64,000 bases of DNA from Corella eumyota (Eukaryota; Chordata; Ascidiacea; Phlebobranchia; Corellidae): positions 3,224,001 through 3,288,000 of the forward strand of contig OY720099.1 of assembly GCA_963082875.1 (NCBI GenBank), read 5' to 3'. Made by a program: the position numbers and the translations under genes. The notes under the pieces are model-generated. The model saw nothing but the letters and a program-made list of their open reading frames with translations. It was not told where the DNA came from and did no database searches. This document shows, piece by piece, positions 1 to 19,912 of the stretch (the stretch's first letter is position 1; each line of letters starts with the position of its first letter).

Positions 1-1880
1 ATTGACTTACCATGAACTGCGTAGTAACACAACGTTATAGTTAAACATAGAAAAAATGTGTAATTCAGCGTCTGCATCGTTTTGGCCACGCTATTATACC
101 ACTACCCCTTTTTAAATAATTTTGGCAGTGCCAAGAACAAAATTACAAATACCGCTTCGGGGTATATTTATATTACCTAAACACCAGGCTATTTCAAAAT
201 TAGCAGGCATATCATAGAATGCTTTCGATGCCAAAATTAATAACAAAAATATTACCTTTTTTATTTTTTTGACCTAGTTTAAGGGTATCAAGTGATTGAC
301 AAATGACCAAATGATAACAATTTAGACTTGAACGTCCAGCAAAGGTAGCGGAATATTATGTTTTGACCTGTAAAGAATGTTATCTGACACTATTTAAAAA
401 TAAATAAGCCAATCGCCGGGTGATACAAGATCCCACATAGGTATGCCGTACCTAAAATAACAAAAAAATATTTTCTAAAATGTTAATTTTCGAAATGGTA
501 ACACTTCTAAATTTTAGCTTGAAAAATATCAAAATAAATTTTTAAACGACTCTCTGTTTGAAGAAATGCGACAAACAAAATAAAGACAACAAAGCGAAAA
601 GCACAGTAGATAATCATATCAAGAATGTAGGAAATTCCAATAAAAATGGGAACATATAAAATGTGTTTTAGTTAATAAATTTTAACTTAATTACAAGTAA
701 TCTGTTAATGGCAATTTAAATGGTTTTACGTATATTAAATCTCTATAATAGTACCAAATAATAAAATGCCATACCAACATAACGTTCAGCAATAACTTAA
801 AAAAACATACAAAAAATTGCGATAATATTTTAAATGTCTTACAATAATAATTTTTTAGCATAACTTTAAAAAAAATGTCAAATATTAATGGTAAAAAATA
901 TTAAATTGAATTGACGAGGGAGATATAAAGAATAAGAAATTTGAAATTTTTTTTCTAGTCCCTCAAGCCAAAAATCGATAAAAGACGTCTATAATCAAAA
1001 TATAATTTAATTGAATTCCTCAGACACCTCACGTCGATAAAATAAAAGAATAATATATATTTAAATATATTAGATTCGATTTTTAGTCTAAGGAAATAAA
1101 TACTAAAGCAATAAAATATCATCGCTTGAAGTAATACATCATTTTTAAATTATTATTTAAAAAATGAATAAAATTAATATAGTTTACAGAATTTTAATAC
1201 CAAATTCATAATTTTACTTTAAAAAATAAAAACTAAATGTACTTTATGGTAGTATAGCATAGATAATGGCAATATAAATACGTTAACCAAAAAAGTATTA
1301 CTAAAACTGCACCAAAAATGCTATTTTGTCATTTAAATATATTTAAAATTGTGAATTTAAGAGTACAATCTCATATAGAATAACAGAAAAAATACAAAAA
1401 TGGCAGCAATACATGGACAGTTAGCATGTTATTAAATAAATAGGCAAATAAAGGAAAGGGCCAAAATAAATATAGTGTAAAGAATTTGGTATGGTTTATA
1501 ACCTTATTTAAAACAAATTACTGTTATATTACTGAAAACAAGTTTACCATATTGACATTTGACTGACAAATATATGCTTGCAAATGCCACTTTGCCTACA
1601 ATAAGACATTTTTTATTAACCCCAGCCTAACTCAATCCTTCTCAAGTAAATCCCCTTTAATTTAAAAAAAAACATGACCTTGATTTTGGTAAAATGTTGT
1701 TTTCTAATTTTAATTTCCGTAAAAATGTCCATTTAGATAAATGGTTTTTAAATGGTAGGTAAATATGGTTGGATACTATGCAAGACAACCCTTAATACTT
1801 ATACAAATATAGAATACCCTTTTTTTAAATTACTACCTCAATACTTCATCACAAAACGAAAAAAAAAATTGAAACAAAAG
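1..1880. other. AT-rich gene-free stretch
   Basis: No coding region, RNA gene or clear mobile element could be read here on either strand. The sequence is very AT-rich with many A and T runs. The right end is presumably the 3' UTR and flank of the minus-strand cytochrome b561 gene, whose stop codon lies at 1881-1883. Confidence 0.6.
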
Positions 1881-4202
1881 TTAGTCTGAGTCCTCTGATG
1901 ACCTTGAAGTTAGGGTTCGAAAATGAACGGAAAGTTGTTCCCCATCTGTGGGTGATTGCCGCTTCCATTCCGGGCGTTGCACAATAAATAAAACACAAAG
2001 TATAAACGCAATAATAATCAGGCCACAGATATTGGCAAGTACTGCATCAGGGGGTAACTTTTGATAACCTGAACTCTTTCTGTAACAAAAAAATAATTAG
2101 TTAAAAAAATAATAATTTTAAGAAATTTTTCGAAATTTTAAACATTAAACAATATTTGAGTAATTGATACTAGACCATATTTAGTTTAAATTAACCATTA
2201 AAAATTAAACCCCATAGCAAATAAATATCATATTATTTTTTATGTGCTTCATTACATTTTTAATAATTAAATTATCGCAAATCAATTAAATTTTAATTTG
2301 AAGCTTATGCATAATTCATGGTTGCTTTTAGTTAGGCCCAGCATCTTTATTTTTATTTTGTTTTAAAACGTGAAATTTCTATCAATAATTTACGATAAGA
2401 ATATAAGCATATTACATATGGTATAATTATAATAAACAAGCTCTTGAAAGATAATACGCCATATTTTAATTAAATTTAAAAAAATAATTAATTAATGATT
2501 ATTTAAAAAAAAATCATATCCGGATTATATATTAAAAAAATAACACAATTAATTTATACAAAAAATAAATAAATTTGGTTCCTTTTTACTGAACATGCTG
2601 TTTTAATTTTGTAAAGTAATTTGTAGCCTGTTTAATAACTTCCTAACTAGAATGATTTATCATTATTTTAGTATCACTACGCATCAATAAATGATTATAT
2701 AGCAACAATGTTATTTAAAAGCAACACAACTAAATGCATACTGTATATATCTTTATACAAAGTTTGTAATAAACATTATAATAAATACAACCAAAGTGAT
2801 ATTTAAATATTAATTCTGTAAAAACTAACTTAACAAAAAATCATAAATGAACTAAAAATATTCCAAAAATTGGTATAAAAATTTTAAAAAATAATTGTTT
2901 TTTTTACTTACAATTTGAAGAACATTTTTTCGTTAAGTCCTGAGATGCAACTGATGCCAGCAAGAACAAGAATAGCTCCTCCCCAATATTGGTGGATCGG
3001 AAGATAGAAGGATCTTAAAGTTGCTCTTGCTCCGGGAAGAAGAAAACACAAAAATCCAAAAAGCAACTAAATTTTTTTAATTAAACAAAAATTACATTTT
3101 CTGATTAAAAAGATTTTTTCTTGTTAATAAAATTTATAGTTTTATAGATTAAATAGACACCTAGATTTTTACTAATTAATTTAATAAATAAACACCAGTC
3201 AAAATAATTTTATTTATTCAACCATTATTAAAAGATTTTATAACATTCTTCTAGACACTGTTGATAAATTAAATATTACACATTATGTTAAATGCATATT
3301 TTAATTGAAATTTAAAGTAATACCTGAAGACCAAACAGTAGAAAAGTTGTCATTCCAAACCAACTGTGCAGACTGTACATGTTGGTATAATTATTAGCAT
3401 TGTGGAATTGAAATACCGCGATCAGACCTATATTAAAAAATATCAATATTATTAATTTCTTAAGTAAAAAAATTGTGCAAAAACAAACCCCATGCATCAA
3501 GATTTAAAAGCGTTTTATTAAAAACAATTATAATAATAAATATATTTTGAACAGTTTAAATTAACAATCTAATTTAAGTATTTTACCTACAACAGCAGAA
3601 AAAAAAGCTAACAACAGCAATCCAAAATGAATTAACTTCGTCTTTAGTTTGTCAGTTTGTCGAAAAACTCGATAAATCATTATAGCTAAAACATAATAAA
3701 AAACAACTTAATATTTATAATAGTAAAACACAAGCTATACCATATATTACAAATTTTAAACTATACAAAAGTACAGACAATTTACATTTTTATACAACTA
3801 TTTATAATGAGGTACTTATTAAGATAAAAAATTGTTTAGTTTTCTACCTTCTCCGTACAAAAAAACTATTCCACACACCATACAAAGTGGGTGCATATTG
3901 AATTCCTTTCTCGAACCATCCCAGGCAAACCCACCAAAATACTGGTTCAATAAAACACCAATTAAAACAACCATTGTAATACCAATAGCCTGAAAATAAA
4001 CACAAAATACTTTAAAAGAAATGGTTTATCTGCAACTGTAGTTTAATTATATGCAAATATACCCATTTTAATTGCAATAAATACTCATTTTTGTACATAT
4101 TTCAACCCTTAATGTATTACTAACCTGCGATAAAGCTATCATCCATGTTAACCCTTTCAGGTTATCTGGGTCTTCAAATCTTCCACCAGATCCAGAAGCC
4201 AT
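1881..4202 (-). CDS. CYB561: Cytochrome b561 family transmembrane ferrireductase
   Basis: Six exons read on the minus strand: 4202-4125, 3989-3848, 3685-3587, 3427-3324, 3066-2912 and 2079-1881. They join to 259 codons including stop (258 aa, near the human CYB561 length). The family has six membrane helices and two haems and moves electrons from cytosolic ascorbate across vesicle or lysosome membranes to regenerate luminal ascorbate or reduce Fe3+. Visible hallmarks are [25 protein letters not shown] and PIHQYWGG; these carry the four haem-ligand histidines in the expected order. The start is MASGSGGRF, at a good position before the first helix. The C-terminal tail is short, hydrophilic and acidic. 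The paralogue (CYB561, CYB561A3 or CYBRD1) cannot be settled by eye. It is head-to-head with tankyrase, about 1.1 kb apart. Confidence 0.88.
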
Positions 4203-5291
4203 AATCAAATTTAGCAAACAAACTGTTATGCTATAATAATTAAAAAATTATTAGTTTATTCAAAAATTTGCGCAATCTTTCATGAGTTGCCTGAAAGGAA
4301 CCGCGTTTAAGTCAAATTTAACTATAATAAATGAAGTCGAACTTCTAATTTAACCAAAAAGAGAAGTCGGATTTCCCCGGTTCAGTATTTTGTTATTCAG
4401 AATACGGTTCCCGATTTGTTATTTAGCACACGGTTCCCGGTTCTCAAGTACATTTTGGTACCCGTTTTGAATCGCAATAATGTAACTCAACTATTTTGAA
4501 CTTATTTTATTATTAAGTGCATCAAATTGTGTATATTTTTTAACTTTATTATCTATTTAATCGAAATTTAACATAAAAGTAACTGATTGTGCCGTGGCGC
4601 GCAAAATTTCGTGAGTTGAACCAAATTTCGACCAGTTACTTGTCAACGTGGTTTAAACTGCTCTTTAAAAGTAGAAATATATAATTACGGAACACTTTTG
4701 CATAATAAGTTAAACGAACTTAACAAAACGTTGTAGAAATGTCAGAATTATCAAAAAAATGGTTTGGAAATTGTGGTGCGCAAAACTCTAAAATTGCAAT
4801 TATATTACGACATGCGACTTTTTATTAATTAAAGAAAAATTAAAATTTATAATCTTGTGTACTGCTAATGCTGCTACCAAGTTGTGCATTGTTAAAAATT
4901 CTAAAAATGTTTGGTTATCACCAAAATTTGAATTTTTTTAATATTATTTTTTTATTTAATGAGGATAAAGCAATCACCATTGTTAACAAATAAACTGACA
5001 GATCCGACGAGACGATAATAACAAGGTTTGGTGTCTGTCCTGTTTATTTGTTTTTTACTTTAGGAAACGAGTGGGTTAATTGAAGGTTCTGTTTGCTATC
5101 GGAATAAAGTGTACAGTTATTTTAAAATACTTAAAGGTTTAAGTATATCGGTAAGTTGTTTTAGTTATTAAGTTTGTACGATTGGAAAATAATTAAAAAT
5201 TGCTAATTTTTAGGATTTTTTCTTAAAGCGTTCAGAAAATTAAAATCTGATTAATAAAATTAAAAAGCAGAGGTTAAAAATTGAGGCAAGT
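4203..5291. promoter_or_regulatory. Divergent promoter region, CYB561 / tankyrase
   Basis: This 1.1-kb AT-rich spacer lies between two divergent start codons, so it should hold both promoters and the 5' UTRs. No ORF is credible. A short motif ACGGTTCCCG-like is repeated around 4377-4460. Just before the tankyrase ATG (5292) the sequence is AT-rich with no clear TATA box. No individual factor site is strong enough to call. Confidence 0.5.
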
Positions 5292-14716
<9,425 letters not shown>

Positions 14717-15938
14717 AAGTACATTTCTGCACAAAAATAGTTTAGTAATTTGCATCCTATTTTTGTCATGACAACTTTTGCCCAACGGAATTCAGTCTGA
14801 TTGTTTTTATTGTGCTTTCTGTTTTTTATCATTTTTGACAAGGCTTTTTGCTTATAATAAGTGTACTACTATGGCTTGTAAAAAATTTTGTTCAAAAGGC
14901 ATATTTTAAAAATGCTTGTAAACTTATAATTGTTTCGGTCGTTGGGCAATTTCATAAAATAGGATTCTTTTAAAGCATATTTAAATATACAACATTCCAA
15001 ACTTTTTAATTTTAGGCAAATTAAATAAAGTTTCAAATTATGTGATACTTAACTACATGTAAATTTCTATAGGTTTTTACTATTTTTAAAACATTGTGTG
15101 CCATTTAAATCAACTAATTTTTCCACTGTGTTTAGTAGTTACAAATAGGCTTTGCTTGGTTAAAACAAAATTAGAAATTAAATCAAATTCTTAACTTTTT
15201 GGCATAAATAATTGTAAATTATATATTTAAAAAAAATCAAACTAAGCGTACTTAATTTAAACTATACAATTTGTTTTAATTAACCTGTATTTAATACAGG
15301 AGTAGAATTGTTAGAGTATTTTGTTGTGTGTCGTTGCATGGCGGTAGTATTCGTTGTTTCAAATTGTTTTCAAAATAAAATTTGTTTGAGGTGTGAACTT
15401 AAGTATTTTTGATATCTTTGATAAAGAAAGGTCGACTTCACATCCTAAACATAAGCTTAAGTGACCTTAATTTTATCTTGAATTTCTTTATTTGATATTA
15501 CTGTATTTGTTATTGACTTCACTTTTTAGGTAAGCAATAGTCATAGCATAGTCTATACATAAGTATGAATATCCCCTAGTAGCTGTTTTAGGCCATGGTC
15601 AAATCTACAAGGGATCTTGGACTTTAACACATGCCTAATATCACTGGCTAATAATAAAAATTAATACTAAAAAGCACAAAGTTTAAAAAGTGTCTTAAAT
15701 GAATTTATTTTGTTTTAAATAAGATTTTCAATTTTTTATTTGGAGGATAAGCAAAAATATCCGCCGATGCGTGACAATTTTTGATTCCTACCATTTTGGT
15801 AAATAATTTAATTAAATTACTCGAAAGAAACAAATCTAAAGTCACGAGACAGATTATATTAGATGCATTGACTAAATATTTTACATATAGAACAACCACA
15901 GACACCAACATTTAAATTGACATCTATATTTTCGAAAA
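14717..15938 (+). other. Tankyrase 3' UTR and spacer to LEPROT
   Basis: AT-rich non-coding DNA after the tankyrase stop (TAA at 14714-14716). AATAAA-type signals occur near 15022 and 15376; either could end the transcript. A SINE-tail-like piece (GGTCGACTTCACATCCTAAACATA) lies at about 15430. Nothing else was recognised before the LEPROT ATG. Confidence 0.45.
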
Positions 15939-17851
15939 ATGACCATTAAAGGTAGGTTAATTTGTCGTTTAAGCAATTGTAGCGATAATATTTTTTTTAT
16001 CTGTCAGTCTGTTTATTTAAACATTTGTGAATATGTAAAAACATTTACTAAATACGGCCTATCTGTTTCCATATTTAAAGTAATGCACAAATAGTACCAT
16101 TATCTTATTATATTATTTGCTCATTTTTATATGTATTAACTTAAAATAAATAATTTTTTTTTATGATTTCTTTTTGACAATTTATCAATCACAACCTAAT
16201 AAAAGGGTAAGCAGAATACTTTTGTTTGAATATATTTAATCACATTCTATTTTAAAAACTAATGTTATTCAAAATATTATGGTTAATTTGAAGATAAGCT
16301 TTAAATACCTTAACATAGAAGTGTAAAATAAAAGTAGAGGTAATAATTTATTCATTTTTAATTTAGACTTGTACTGCTGGCATTGGCAGGTTCAGCATCT
16401 CTCACTTTCTTAATGCTTGCCTGTGTTCTTCCACAATTTGCGTAAAACTTTTCTATTTTAGAATTATTTTTCTTAAATTATATATTTTGATCTGACTTGT
16501 TTACTTTTTTTACATTTATTTATTCTTAAAGTGGAAAGGTTGACTTGACAACCTCAACAGAGGACGCGGAATTTGAGGGAATGGAAAATGAAGGAACGGA
16601 AATTGAAGGAACGAAAAATAAAGGAACCAGAAAATGAAGGAACGGAAAATGAAGGAACCGGAAAATGAAGGAACCGGAAAATGAAGGAACGGAAAATGAA
16701 GGAACCGGAAAATGAAGGAACGCAAAATAAAGGAACGGAAAATGAAGGAACGGAAATTGAAAGAAAGTAAAAAAAGGAGAGGCGGAATCCTAAAAAAATA
16801 AAACGCGGAAATTCCGTTCACTGTTTATTTGTATTTAAGTCAATATTATTTTAGAAATAAACGGGCATTTTATAGAAGAGGGTTAGGGTATGCTGGGGTA
16901 ATAAAAATTAACTCATTATCGCTTATCAGTTCTTGAATAAATGACAGTAAACCTAAATAAACAGTCAACGGTATTTCCGCGTTTTATTTTTTTAGGATTC
17001 CGCTACTCCTTTTTTCACTTTCCTTCAATTTCCGTTCCTTCATTTTCCGGTTCCTTCATTTTCCGTTCCTTCATTTTCCGGTTTCTTCATTTTCCGTTCC
17101 TTTATTTTCCGGTTCCTTCATTTTCCGTTCCTTCATTTTCCGGTTCCTTCATTTTCCGGTTTCTTCATCTTCCGTTCCTTCAATTTCCATTCCCTCATTT
17201 TCAGTCGACCCCCTCAACATAGAGTAACATTAGTTACTACCCCAGTCTTGAGTTGCTTTTGGCAGTTTGGGTTATTGTAGATTACATTTGCCTCAAAGCT
17301 GCTGATTAAGTGTTGGCTCAGCAGGAGTTCATACCGTTTATAGTGCATTACCACAGCATGAGAGCAGTGAGGATCGAACCCAGGACTTCATGTAGTGAAA
17401 TCAAGTGTTCTGATCACTACACCACGCTGCTGGTATATTATAAACATTGTTTTGTTTTTTCTGCAGGTCATATTGGCCCCTATTTGTGCTATTGTTTTAT
17501 TTTCTTTCCCCGCTACCAATATTTATTGCACGAAGACTAGGTGGTGACATTGATTCTAGCAGCACGGCTTGCAAAGAGCTCTCAATATTTTTCACAACAG
17601 GAATAGTGATTTCTGCGTTCGGGTTACCTATCATATTAGCTCATACTAATGTTGTAAGGCGATTTTTAGAAATGTATATACTTTTTCTTTATTTATTTGT
17701 GCAAAATATGTAAAAACAGTAAATATTTTAACAGATTGTATGGGGCCAATGTGCATTTACTTTAGCTGCCAATGTCATCGCCTTTTTAACAATTATGGGA
17801 TTTTTCATGTATTTTACACAAGATTCAGAATATGAGTTTCAGCGATGGTAA
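15939..17851 (+). CDS. LEPROT: LEPROT / LEPROTL1 (endospanin, Vps55 family)
   Basis: Four exons: 15939-15955, 16367-16441, 17467-17653 and 17735-17851. They join to 132 codons including stop, giving 131 aa, exactly the length of human LEPROT and LEPROTL1. These are small four-helix endosomal membrane proteins, related to yeast Vps55, that control sorting of receptors such as the leptin and growth-hormone receptors. Clear blocks are [40 protein letters not shown] and the final tryptophan of EYEFQRW. Exon 1 codes only MTIKG plus two bases. The donor at 15956 keeps the frame, whereas the GT at 15952 does not, so I chose the former. Intron 2 is stretched to about 1 kb by a SINE and a fold-back element inserted in it. 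Whether this is LEPROT or LEPROTL1 cannot be settled. Confidence 0.93.
16526..17433 (-). repeat. tRNA-derived SINE split by a fold-back element
   Basis: The SINE lies on the minus strand in two parts: tail 16526-16559 and the rest 17212-17433. The tRNA-like head ends in CACTACACCACGCTGCTGG (complement of the A box region), with the B-box complement GGATCGAACCCAGG. Joined, the two parts match other copies in the window without a gap, apart from the duplicated CCTCAACA. Confidence 0.85.
16560..17211. mobile_element. Fold-back DNA element with minisatellite arms, 8-bp target duplication
   Basis: Left arm (16560 to about 16835) is a purine-rich tandem array of GAAGGAACGGAAAAT / GAAGGAACCGGAAAAT units. 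The right arm (about 16955-17211) is its inverted complement. The inner ends of the arms are also inverted copies (CGCGGAAATTCCGTT against AACGGTATTTCCGCG). The target CCTCAACA occurs at both 16552-16559 and 17212-17219. No transposase ORF; the long Phe/Pro-rich reading frames in the arms are repeat artefacts. An 8-bp duplication fits a non-autonomous hAT-type element, but the family is not proven. Confidence 0.8.
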
Positions 17852-18661
17852 CCAAAAATTATTCTTCATTTTTTTTTAAATTTTTCTTTATTGTTATATT
17901 GTATAGGCTTATTATTTTGGTTGAGCTGCTATAAGCTAGGCTTAAATAACTTAGTCAGAAATTAATTGGTTTATTGGCTACTAGTTATCTATTTTGCAAA
18001 TCAGTTAAAATATTAATAACTTAACCATTATTATCTATAAAAAATGATGCCCACTGTTATTCTTTGTCTGCTATTAAGCATCTTATACCCATTTAAGCCA
18101 ATTTTTTTTCTTATATACTATAAAAAACAGGGAGCAAAAATATTTTGGGGGCTTGTTCTGTAAAATGATTGTTTAAAAATTACGTTTAAACCAGATTTGG
18201 TTGTTCATGGTGCAATTTGGTTTAAGATATATGTTGGATTTAAACATGAAATAGATATATTAGTTAATGATTAGATGTAAATATTTTTTCTATTTACATT
18301 AATGATATCAAAAATTAATTTTTGTTTTGTTGTAAGAAATGATGTATGTAAATATTATGCAGTGTTTTTTAATATGTTTTACATAAGTGATATTTGCTCT
18401 ACATAGGCCAGCAATTGCAACACATTATAAATCTTTGTATATAAAATTATAATATAATTCCTATTTGCTTTGCATCCGTTTATTCCTATAAAAAAACAGT
18501 AAAATTTACACTAAATTGCACTTTTTAATCTCTTATAGGCAGTATAACGCAATAGTAAATCTATACAGTGAAAACATTACTTAATCTCTATTTATTCTAA
18601 AAATTGTTTTTTTTTCATTTCCTACAGGCTGGTAAGAAACCTTTTTTTCTTTTTTGATTAT
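17852..18661. other. Convergent 3' region, LEPROT / JmjC gene
   Basis: AT-rich spacer between the LEPROT stop (17849-17851) and the stop of the minus-strand JmjC gene (18662). It should hold both 3' UTRs. No ORF or repeat was recognised. Confidence 0.5.
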
Positions 18662-19609
18662 TTATAGCAGTACCTCAGATGCCGTCATCCGATGGCCTTC
18701 GCATTTAATCTCAGACGGTGACTCCTTCCTTAATTCCGCAAACTTTTTATTGTACCCGACAATGTCGTAAATATTTTCCAAACCGTCAAAGTTGAATACC
18801 TCCATCCAGATGTTAAAACCAATGTTAGGAGAATCAAAAGACCTAACGTGATGCCACCAGTACTCAGGGACATACAACATATCGCCAGGTCTTGTTATAA
18901 CCTCTGAAAATTCAATATCAGCAGCTAAGGGATACAGAGATAGGTCAACTGCTTCGGGGTTGATAGGTGATAGACCTGGTTCTACATCATAATCATTTGC
19001 ATAGGCCATCTCACTGTATGTGTGATTGGCCATAATCCATCTCTTACTGCCAGATATCTGAAAAAATAAATTATCAGCACCATCTTGATGGAAAACAGAC
19101 GATGCATTGTAGGTTGTGTATAAAAGATTAGATGATGAAATAGTTTCGTACAACTCAGGGCAATCTATGCTGTAGGGAAGAGGTATGTATTGCAACATTG
19201 TACTCTGTAAAGGAATTAAAGAATCCCAATACAGTTCGTTGGGCAAAGTTGAAAGAAATTCGCTGAATTTAACACGAACTTCTAACGGCCAGTTCTTTGT
19301 CCACGTCAAGCGCTTGAATGCTTTTCCATAATAATCCCCAAGATGTTCCATCAAAATATCAGTGTCATTCCAAGCTTTTAGCATATTCCACCACGACTTC
19401 CTGTTTGGTCTTATCAATACTGGAACACCTGAATGAATAAAATCCCGATAAAAATCTTCAGGTCCAGGTTCATGATACAGTATCTGAATATCATGTCGTA
19501 ACTTTTTATGTTCTCCTAGAGGTAGGTGGGTTTGCGAATCGACTTTTAATATCAACAAACTCAAAAATACTCCCACTCCAATGACGAAATAACTTTTGTA
19601 GAAATCCAT
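18662..19609 (-). CDS. Membrane-anchored or secreted JmjC/cupin_8 domain protein
   Basis: Intronless, 315 aa. Residues about 5-22 form a hydrophobic signal peptide or anchor, so the domain probably sits in the secretory lumen. The rest is a cupin_8/JmjC fold of the Fe(II)/2-oxoglutarate oxygenase type. The iron triad is visible as H174-x-D176 (VFHQDGADN) and H253 or H254 (PEYWWHHVRS). SGSKRW and RPGDMLYVPEYWWH are typical strand motifs. JmjC hydroxylases modify Arg, Lys, Asn or His of protein partners. The exact subfamily is not clear; JMJD8 is the known luminal vertebrate member, but the match is not close enough to name it. An acceptor-like CTGCAG lies 12 bases upstream of the ATG. PRMT5 ends 303 bp upstream on the same strand. 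Confidence 0.85.
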   Translation of the reverse strand: MDFYKSYFVIGVGVFLSLLILKVDSQTHLPLGEHKKLRHDIQILYHEPGPEDFYRDFIHSGVPVLIRPNRKSWWNMLKAWNDTDILMEHLGDYYGKAFKRLTWTKNWPLEVRVKFSEFLSTLPNELYWDSLIPLQSTMLQYIPLPYSIDCPELYETISSSNLLYTTYNASSVFHQDGADNLFFQISGSKRWIMANHTYSEMAYANDYDVEPGLSPINPEAVDLSLYPLAADIEFSEVITRPGDMLYVPEYWWHHVRSFDSPNIGFNIWMEVFNFDGLENIYDIVGYNKKFAELRKESPSEIKCEGHRMTASEVLL

Positions 19610-19912
19610 TACCCAATTCTGCAGTCACAGTGTTTTAAATAAGAACCTATTTAATTTTTTTGCCTGTTTAAAGAAACGAATATACAGATTAATAAAGGTG
19701 GACAAAAAGACATTTTAAATTTCCTAAGCACCGTTATACATTAAAAAACCTAATAGTGTAGCGAATTTTATTATAAGGTAGAATTTACAAAAAGGTTACT
19801 ACTACCCTTAAAAAAAAGAAATGAATTTACTAAGGACAAATTTCGATTCCAGCATTTTTAAAATATAAAAAATTGAACAATTTGTAAATACAGTTTTTAT
19901 TGAGTTAAAGTG
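19610..19912 (-). other. Spacer PRMT5 to JmjC gene
   Basis: 303 bp between the PRMT5 stop and the JmjC ATG on the minus strand. It is AT-rich, with the PRMT5 3' UTR at its right end. It is longer than the usual gap inside an ascidian operon, so an independent promoter is equally possible. Confidence 0.45.

Noticed and set aside
16516-17222. Long Phe/Pro/Ser-rich reading frames on both strands (101 and 93 codons)
   Set aside because: They are translations of the inverted minisatellite arms of the fold-back element, low-complexity and mirror images of each other.
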